Origin: Halictus rubicundus | Lineage: Eukaryota; Arthropoda; Insecta; Hymenoptera; Halictidae | DNA: 64,000 nt | Direction: 5' to 3' | Assembly (NCBI RefSeq): GCF_050948215.1 | Contig: NC_135149.1 | Span: 12,815,001 to 12,879,000, forward strand | In this document: positions 57,107-64,000 of the stretch, in pieces | How the letters are laid out: each line of letters begins with the position of its first letter | Position numbering within the stretch: position 1 is the stretch's first letter | Program-made: the position numbers and the translations under genes | Notes under the pieces: generated by a model | Databases searched by the model: none | What the model saw: the letters and a program-made list of their open reading frames with translations, nothing else | What the model was told of the DNA's origin: nothing

Positions 57107-57248
57107 TACAGCGATTTCTCGGTCGCGGAATTATCCCCACTACCGCGAGGAATACCCCGCGTGTAAACATAACACGGCTCGGGTATGTCTCCTAGACGAT
57201 ACACGACGCAAGACCAGTGTTGTTGACATATATCGAGAATTCACTGTA
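57107..57248 (+). mobile_element. TA-flanked MITE, abundant family, copy 6 (deleted)
   Basis: Starts TACAGCGATTTCTC and ends GAATTCACTGTA. It lacks much of the left interior (the ATATATGTCGCCAAGG section is missing) and of the core, but keeps CGGAATTATCCCCACTACCG and the GTGTAAACATAACACGGCTC part of the long form. Confidence 0.85.
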
Positions 57249-57915
57249 CCCGGAAATGATGCCTGACAACTTGACTGAATGATCTGGAACCGGTGACCAT
57301 TACGTTTCTTGCACCCTGTAGACTCGTGAACTTCCACGGAGCCGTTTATGGCAGGCGTCGAGGCTCCAGCCGGTCGCAAATCTCGTAAGTTTCGAAAGTG
57401 GGTCGAAAAAGGATAGTTCGCGGGTCGATTGGTTTACGCGTATCAACACCTTAGCCGGCGGTGTCTTTAACGGCTTCAAAAGGTCGATAGAGCGTAGCCG
57501 CGGCGGGGGCGGCAAAGGGAGGAACGGAATCGGAGTGAAAGACAGAGAGACGCGGAAAGAAAAATGAGTCGGGGCTGTGATTAGAGCTCGCCGCCCGGTG
57601 ATTTGTGACCGAGCAGGTCTGTTAATTGTCACCAGGACGCCCCCTCAGTTTTATGCACGCGGCGCGGCGCACACGCACCTTTTATGCACGGGCTCGCGCG
57701 CGCGCGGCGTGTAATGCACTATCAGTTGCAAAGTTTATTTCGTTCGTGCTCTCTCGTCGCACGGGCAAAGGAACACATAATAGCCTCCAGGAGACCCGGA
57801 GCACGCTTTATAGTCGCTATAAGTTCCTCCTAAGCTTCACGATGACACGGTGTGCACCGATAATTCACTCTTTTGTCTTGTAATCTGCGCTAATGCTTTC
57901 ACCGTACTCCCTTTC

Positions 57916-58017
57916 TACACGGTGATTCAAGAGTCGCGCCGGAACGTTTAATGCCGGACGTTTGCGCCTTAGGAGACGTTCCAGCATAACATTTTTCTAA
58001 CCCTGAATCACCCTGTA
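57916..58017. mobile_element. Small TA-flanked foldback with TACAGGGTGATTCA-type ends
   Basis: The left end TACACGGTGATTCAAG matches the right end read inward, TACAGGGTGATTCAGG. An inner GGAACGT(T) with an inverted partner ACGTTCC adds to the fold. 102 bp, non-coding. The ends resemble insect mariner-type MITEs. Confidence 0.7.
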
Positions 58018-59078
58018 CAATGGTAACGACGCATCGCGATGCGACAATTGCATTGTCTCCGCTCGCGTCGTGCAAATTCGGAGCTGATCGCAATTGCTTC
58101 CTGAAGACTAGACTTTCATACAATCTGTCCATTATTCGGATATCCTTTTCGTACGTTTATCAATATTTTTATCGTTACTTGTTGCTGTCTGTGATCCTGC
58201 TAGTTAGTCATTTGTACTCCAAAAACTTGAGGACGTAGAAGATTGAATGCGCAAAACAATGCACAGTGAAATTTAAATTAGACCGAAGCCTAAACATTAA
58301 GAAAATATACTGTAGATATAATATAAATTATATATGTCGATATAATAATAAATTATAGTTGTCGATATAATATAATAAAATATACTGTAATATGACTGAG
58401 AAGGCGGTTAATCGTTTGGCGAAGGGTCCATCCATTGTTGTAAGAATAAAAAATTTTCAAAACAATGGCCACAGCAATTTTCCAAAAATTCTTTTTTTGT
58501 TCAAGAAATGCCAAGCTAAAAAATTGCGTAACCCCCCCCCCCTCTCCAAGTGAGATTCGAACGATCCTGAGGGAGGCTAGCGCACGAGGGCCGCGACGAT
58601 AAAGAGAGGTACAAGATGCTGTCCATAAATGGCGCGCGCGACAAGGACGAAGGGCGACGGTGTCTCGACGACGTGTACGTATGTGGATCCGTTTAGGAAC
58701 GCATCACACGCCAACGGGGGTCTTCTGGGGGTACAGAAGGGACTGAGGGGGGTACGGAAGGGGGTACCGCGCGTGCACAATGGCCACGTCCGTCAAGGTT
58801 GGATCCTCTTAATTAACTCGACTGGTTACATCGTTCCTTCTCTCGTGGACATTCCGCGTGTACTCCGTCCATTCCTGAAGATGCTCTTCTTCGGCCGGGG
58901 CCCCGTTCCTCGACCTTCCATTCTCTTCCTCGAAGAGCATGCGAGAGCGGTATCCTTTTGTCGGGATGAGTTGTGTCGCCGCGTACCGGCCGCTGGTGTC
59001 CGTCGTTATTATATCACTCTCATTATGCGCGCTTGCGCCAAAGGCGGTACCGGTCCGATCTCTCATACGTTCATCCCG

Positions 59079-59129
59079 TTCCGCTCCGCTCCGCTCTGCT
59101 CTGCTCTGCTCTGATCTGCTCTGCTCTTC
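59079..59129 (+). repeat. CTCCG/CTCTG pentamer array
   Basis: About ten imperfect pentamers. They explain the Ser-Ala-Leu and Arg-Ala-Glu-Gln runs in frames on both strands. Confidence 0.9.
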
Positions 59130-59440
59130 TGTGGCGAGTTGCGTATACACAATGCAGCAAACGAGAACCGGGCACCAGAAAACTACCGTGAGACGACCAA
59201 CGCCGCTCTCGATCCCTCGCAGGTGCTGCCGGATCCTTGATAACCGGCAGCATCGACTTCCGGAGTGCTGGACAAGGCACTAGTTACACAACATGCTGGA
59301 GACAGCACGTGAGATTAGACGCCTTCGAAAAACTAGTTAGAAAGACTAGTAGTCGTCCTAGTTACTTTAGGATCTATGGGTTAGCTAGGTAATATAGATC
59401 TGATACCTCAGCATTCGATTGATCGGGTGCTAAAAATGGC

Positions 59441-59615
59441 TATAGTGAATTCTCTATATATGTCAACAACACGGGTCTTGCCAGCGTCGTGTATCGTCCA
59501 GGCGATGTACCCGAGCCGTGTTATGTTTATACTCCTCGGCGTCCCGCGGTAGTGGGGATAATTCCGCGACATTTATCGTCCAGACCTTGGCGTCATATGT
59601 AAAGAAATCACTGTA
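59441..59615 (-). mobile_element. TA-flanked MITE, abundant family, copy 7 (minus)
   Basis: The only other minus-strand copy besides the abutted one at 15.94 kb. Ends TATAGTGAATTCTC and CACTGTA. It keeps the ACTCCTCGGCGTC part of the long form but has lost the central GGTATACC palindrome. Confidence 0.87.
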
Positions 59616-60745
59616 TAATCCTCTGAGAACAATATTCTTTAAAAAGATTCCTTGAATGACTGGTCCACGCCTGTTACGAAGAGTTAGGCCCTTTGGAGAA
59701 CAGGTCCTGCGACATGGTTTGCTGTTCTTCTCATGATTTCAAATGATTCATCCGGTAGCGTCCTACTGCTGCTATGAAGAGCTTGACTGTCTGAACAGGT
59801 CGCTCGACCTCCTGCGATCTTAGCCATTTCAGAACCGGGCCCAGCATTCCGCAGGATTCGATCACAGGTGCAGCCGATTTTTCCTGTGGATCATTATCGT
59901 CGGAGAAGTGGATGCAAGGGGGACACAGCCGGGAAAGGACCTAGATCGATCTTCCTACCGAGGGTATTCGCGTCGCGAGAGGTCATTAGGCTCCCAAGCT
60001 GCGTCGGATCTCGGATGTCGTCGACGCAGGACGATAAATTTCCGAGGAGGTCCGCCCGGGGATAACGAGGATTTAGAGATACTGCGCGAAGAGGATCCAG
60101 CCGGGGAGGAGAGGCAGGAGTGGTTGGGGGCCCGTTCTTAACCCTGTTGGAACCCGTTGATCCCGGTGTCAGAGCGGAGGAGGACGGCGCTGCGAAGTTG
60201 TCGCAGACCGGAGAGCCGCGAGGGGCATCCGTAACGACCGTGAACGTAAGGAGGAGGAGGGGGGGGGGGCTGCATGGAACGTAAACGCGAGCGTAAAGAG
60301 CTTAAAACGTGCCTCGTAAACCGAGGCTAACAATGTATACACTGCGGGGAATTCTCCGGATGAGACTTTGACAGGAACTCCCTACCTCTTTCTACCTCTT
60401 CCAGCCACTTTTTCCTCCCTCTCTTCCTCCGTCACCCCGGAACTCGCGAGATATACGAGCGAGTGCAACCTGCCCGGTAATGAATGCAAGCCGTAAAACA
60501 AGGATGCCTTGATTTACTCGGCGGACTAATGCCGAGCGCGCAGTATTAATAAATTATCGGTTATTAAGTGCACGACCATCCTTTTTCACCGATGTCCAGC
60601 CTCGGTTTCCCCTTTTTGCTCGCGTTGCAGCGGCGCATCGTCCTCTCGGTTGCCGTACGCTAGATCCGAGCTTTGGAAACCCTCCACGTTCCATTCGATT
60701 ATCAGTTAATTACGAAATGTGTCGTGGGTCATTATATGAACCGAC
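59616..60745. other. Anonymous sequence
   Basis: No gene recognised. G-run (about 11 G) at 60259-60269 following GAGGAGGAGG. Confidence 0.4.
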
Positions 60746-60993
60746 GAAAACTAATCAGATCTTTGGAAGATCTTTGATCTTTAAATCAGACCAGATCTTT
60801 CTATGGTTCTGGAGGGTAAGTGCTGACTGAAAACTAATCAGATCTTTGGAAGATCTTCGATCTTTAAATCAGACCAGATCTTCCTATGGTTCTGGAGGGT
60901 AAGTGCTGACTGAAAACTAATCAGATCTTTGGAAGATCTTTGATCTTTAAATCAGACCAGATCTTTCTATGGTTCTGGAAGGTAAGTGCTGAC
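60746..60993 (+). repeat. Tandem repeat, 3 x 83 bp, nearly identical units
   Basis: Units start at 60746, 60829 and 60912 with GAAAACTAATCAGATCTTTG and differ at only a few positions. Each carries three AGATCT hexamers and ends GGTAAGTGCTGACT, which includes a splice-donor-like GTAAGT. The near identity implies recent amplification compared with other repeats in this window. Confidence 0.96.
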
Positions 60994-62257
60994 GATCACA
61001 GTCCTCTTATCCGAAGACACCCTCACCTTCGAGGACAATACCTCTGTTCTTTAAGAAAGCGACACGACTAATAGCTCCCTAATATCCCCGCTAATAACTC
61101 CCTGATATCTGCACACCTTCCGAGATGTCAGATCAGGGGCTTTACCCCTCGGGGAAACTATACCACAAGAAGCCACGTTCATTCCCTGAGTCTCTCATGC
61201 ATGTGGGACACCTAGATCTTCTCACATAATTACGATCGTGATCTATTTCCCTGAAAATAAGCTGTCGCTAGCATACCCACTTATCCTTTCTTCCGCTGGG
61301 AAGGAGCACAGAAGATTCCTGTTTCGTTCAGTGGGATTGTCGATGGTTGGACAGCGAGACGGTGTGGGTGAGTCTAGGATACCGATAATCCTCGATCAGA
61401 GGCAACGTATATAATAAAATGGCAACGGGCGCCGTACGCAACCCTGCTCGATGCCGTACCTGTGTATAAATGGTTCGTAATCTCGGGACGGGCAGGACCA
61501 CCATGACCGCTCCGTGGTCTCTCCCGTGTAATACGACAGACTCGTAACTCATATCAGGGCGCCCACGCCCTCAGGTAGCGGCGACAACGCCGGACAACAT
61601 CGGACACCCAGGGCGAGGACACTCAATTAGGTTCCTCTCCTTCCATCGCGGTCTACCGATAAAACCTCCCTGCTCGAGTGCATGGACGGGAGAAGGACGG
61701 AGCTGTATCAACCTGACGGCGGACACCTTGCGCTCTTTCTCGACCTTTCTTTCTTGCTACACAATCCTTCACACCATTCGATTCTATCAGTTCAATCATG
61801 GTCGAGAGTTGTATTAGACTCTTACGGGAGAAAAAATTGAATTCTTACTTCCGGCGTTGTTTAAAGCACCCGGTAAGTTAACCCTTCAGTTAGACAGTCC
61901 ACTCTTCAGGGTTCCTCGTAGGGAACAGGTTCCTCGCAGGTTTATTTTCACTGCGATGCAATGGATGAAATACTTAGGTGATTCTATTCCCCTATTCCAT
62001 TGCCTCCCGTAACAGCTAAACTTTTAGATCAACGTGATCTTCTTACTAAACCAAATACAAATGCACTCGTCGACTGTCCCCCCTAAGGCACCGTTAGAAA
62101 TACAAACCAAGACAATTGCTACACTATTGAATGCCTTTGGGTTTAATATATTGTTGAAAGTTCGAATGTGGTGCTAGGAAATACCCTCGATTTTGTATGA
62201 AATGTAACAAAAGTATTCGAGATCGAACGAAATGTCTGGATCCTGAAGGGAAAATAG
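60994..62257. other. Anonymous stretch
   Basis: An ATG at 61798 opens 25 codons that run into CCG|GTAAGT at 61872, a possible small exon, without further support. TTAACCCTTCAGTTAGACAG from 61878, followed by a GGGTTCC-TCGTA-GGGAAC fold, looks like a TTAA-element end without a partner. Confidence 0.35.
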
Positions 62258-62278
62258 CTTCGAGTGCAAAGGCCTCAA
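62258..62278. mobile_element. Degraded right end of the CCCTTTGC TTAA family
   Basis: AATAGCTTCGAGTGCAAAGG is identical to the right end of the 19294-19539 element up to AAAGG, after which GTTAA is replaced by CCTCAA. It is probably a truncated copy whose TTAA has mutated. Confidence 0.5.
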
Positions 62279-62521
62279 CTGGCTGGTGCAAAGCAGCGGA
62301 AGTTGCCGCCAAAAAATTCTTAACAGGAAACGAGTGAAATCAGAGTATGGCTCCGTCATTGTACAAAAGCGTGTACCTTGATGACGAGGAATACTTAACG
62401 AGCGTACTGAATGTAAGCGGACGAGGAGGCCGAGGTATCCAGAGGTCAACGAAATCTCTTGGAGCCGTCGCGTCGCGTCGGTCGAGCGAAGAAAGCAGTT
62501 TCACGGGTAGCCGGAAGGACC

Positions 62522-62644
62522 ATGGCCGAAGTAAGGCTCAGCCGGTGGTCACACACCCACGACGACGCGGGGAACGACAAGGGCTATTACGACGACTACC
62601 ACGTCGACGGTGGTGCAGGTACGATCGGCAAGAGATCGGTATAA
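62522..62644 (+). CDS. Possible first coding exon (40 codons), unrecognised
   Basis: ATG in a good initiation context (GGACCATGGCC) opens 40 codons with many C or G third positions, including HDDAGNDKGYYDDYHVDGGA, an acidic Asp/Gly/Tyr-rich stretch unlike the low-complexity frames nearby. CAG|GTACGA at 62616-62624 could be a donor; otherwise the frame stops at 62642-62644. No continuation exon could be identified downstream in the window. Family not recognised. Confidence 0.25.
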   Translation: MAEVRLSRWSHTHDDAGNDKGYYDDYHVDGGAGTIGKRSV

Positions 62645-63360
62645 TGAGCAGAACCAATATTAGTCGGTGTGGCCACCGTCCAGCAAAGGAGTTGGCGAAC
62701 GAGCACCGAGCCGAGGGATCAGCCGGGTAATTGCCATTACGATATCATCTAAATGCTCTCACGGCTGTCCGTAATGAAGACACACACGGACATCGGATTC
62801 GAACACCTACGTACGCGGGTGGATATCGCGCGGTACGTATGCGGGACGCGGCGATCTTTCGCGCGTGTGGTTACATCGTAGCTTACCCGCCTCGATCCTC
62901 TTCGCCGGGTTTCTCTCCTCACCTCGGTACACCTCCCCCCATTTCCTCCGCACCTCCTCCTCCCTCTCTTTTCTATCCCGGTCCCCCCCGTAGCCTCTCG
63001 CCGTGACTGCCCAATGCCATCGACGAGATATGAGGCGTGTCTAATTACGCGATCGGTGCACGTCCAATCAAACTGCCTTCCTGTCGGCGATCACCGTCAC
63101 CATTATCGCGATCGCCCCTCGACTATCGTCTCACCCTTTTCCGTTCGCGCCTCCCCGTGCTCGGCCAAGGCGAGTTTCGCCGAGTGTGTCGGTGTGCTTG
63201 ACCCTGCCTTCGAATAGCTCCTCTCTCGGACTCGGGAACAGGTTTCATTCTGACAATATCCTTCCGCGAACCACCGGGCTGCCTCTCTACTTGCGCGGTT
63301 CTGCGACACCCCTGAGACCTTGCTATCACCTCTCCGCATGCGTCTTCTGGATCTTCGATG
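62645..63360. other. Anonymous GC-rich sequence
   Basis: Pyrimidine-rich tract at 62880-63000. Open frames on both strands without recognisable domains. Confidence 0.4.
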
Positions 63361-63572
63361 AAACATGAAAATAGAACTCCGTTTAAATAAACAGGAGACA
63401 AGTTGGTTCACATAATAGGGGTCCACCTGTCTCCCACCGCTGATTTTTGGTTCATTTAATTTAGAAGTTCGCGTTCATACGGAGGATTTTGCTCGGCTAT
63501 AGTTCAGTTAACCAGGCACTGCTAAAATTTAGTTCGTAGAAATGGAATTTATACGAACGGAGTTCCACTGTA
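63361..63572. mobile_element. Degraded TA-type element with GAACTCCGTT ends
   Basis: The right end read inward is TACAGTGGAACTCCGTTCG; the left retains AAAATAGAACTCCGTTTA at about 63366. A further short inverted pair, GTTCGTA-(13)-TACGAAC or similar, lies near the right end. It is probably an old Tc1/pogo-type MITE. It sits 53 bp from a copy of the abundant family. Confidence 0.5.
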
Positions 63573-63625
63573 CACTGAGCGAGCCACCTGGTTTGGCCGC
63601 ATTAAACTGAGTCGAACAAGTAAAG

Positions 63626-63779
63626 TACAGTGATTTTTCTATACATGTAAACGTCGCGGTATTATCCCCACTACCGCAGGATATACCCAGTGAGGGGCCA
63701 CGAAGCTCGAGAGGCCTCGAACGCCGAGGAGTGTAAACATAACACCCGTGTTGTTGACATATATCGAGAATTCACTGTA
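63626..63779 (+). mobile_element. TA-flanked MITE, abundant family, copy 8
   Basis: TACAGTGATTTTTC start and GAATTCACTGTA end. It carries the GCCGAGGAGTGTAAACATAA segment but has lost the GACGATACACGACGCTGG section, and the central palindrome is mutated (CAGGATATACCCAG). Confidence 0.87.
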
Positions 63780-64000
63780 TTTCCATTTTCCGATGAATTT
63801 CACAGAGTTTCACTGAATGAATGAAAATATTGTTGCTCTTGGGCTTCGCGGTGCAAGATCTCTTCGTACCATTCCTGTGCAACCCTGTCGCGTTTCTGTG
63901 AAGCGTCGCAAGCTCGCGAGACGATCAAGGGAGTTTTCGTCGACTGGCGCAGGGACTACATTATTGCAACCACCTAGAGGCGTGAACTTTTCGCGGAGGC
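63780..64000. other. Anonymous sequence
   Basis: Nothing recognised up to the end of the window. Confidence 0.4.

Larger units (their letters stand above)
57249..59440. other. Anonymous stretch
   Basis: GC-rich frames at 57300-57632 and 58629-59283 are open on several registers without recognisable domains. An AT-rich short-period repeat (GATATAATATAA) lies at about 58313-58395, a C11 tract at 58532-58542, and a CTCCG/CTCTG pentamer array at 59079-59129. Confidence 0.4.

Overview
The window looks like nuclear DNA from an insect, most likely a hymenopteran (bee, ant or wasp). That is inference. The reasons are a mosaic of CpG-rich GC-rich blocks and AT-rich blocks, many (CT)n arrays, a mellifera-type mariner, and several families of short TA- and TTAA-flanked DNA transposons. 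Bacterial or viral gene organisation, rRNA, tRNA and CRISPR arrays were not seen. No recognisable intact host protein-coding gene was found. The longest open frames match no family I know, and many are products of (CT)n arrays or of repeats. The stretch is best read as intergenic or long-intron DNA dominated by old mobile elements.

Layout. 1-7 kb: a TTAA-flanked miniature element (642-885), the first copy of an abundant TA-flanked element (2568-2744) and a 0.5 kb TA-flanked element (6554-7045). 7-9.4 kb: G-rich and CCACG minisatellites and an A-B-A-B higher-order tandem repeat. 9.4-25 kb: GC-rich anonymous sequence, two head-to-head copies of the abundant element (15.75-16.09 kb), a degenerate 140-150 bp tandem repeat (18.2-18.8 kb) and three TTAA elements. 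25.3-26.9 kb: a dead mariner carrying a nested TTAA element. 28.4-29.2 kb: three diverged repeat units. 30.6-32.0 kb: a gene-like fragment with a splice-competent intron, split by a Transib-like element. Its second copy lies at 55.6-56.4 kb. 39.7-51 kb: another copy of the abundant element, an 80 bp duplication, a snap-back element at 45.58 kb and two large TTAA elements. 57-64 kb: three further copies of the abundant element, a small foldback, a 3 x 83 bp tandem repeat and a possible first coding exon at 62.5 kb.

How the parts relate. Insertions give relative ages: the mariner predates the TTAA element inside it, and the duplicated gene-like fragment predates the Transib-like element inside its first copy. 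The second, uninterrupted copy supplies the empty site, so a 5 bp duplication can be read directly. The abundant TA-flanked family has eight copies in 64 kb. The TTAA elements have divergent sequences but several share one plan: TTAA, a short inverted terminus, then a small subterminal palindrome. In one family that palindrome is GGTCA-N3-TGACC, identical to the core of a nuclear-receptor inverted-repeat site. The most informative findings are the Transib-like element with RSS-like ends (heptamer, 23 bp spacer, nonamer), the intron-bearing duplicated fragment, the shared plan of the TTAA elements, and the fact that every pure (CT)n array lies in the same orientation.
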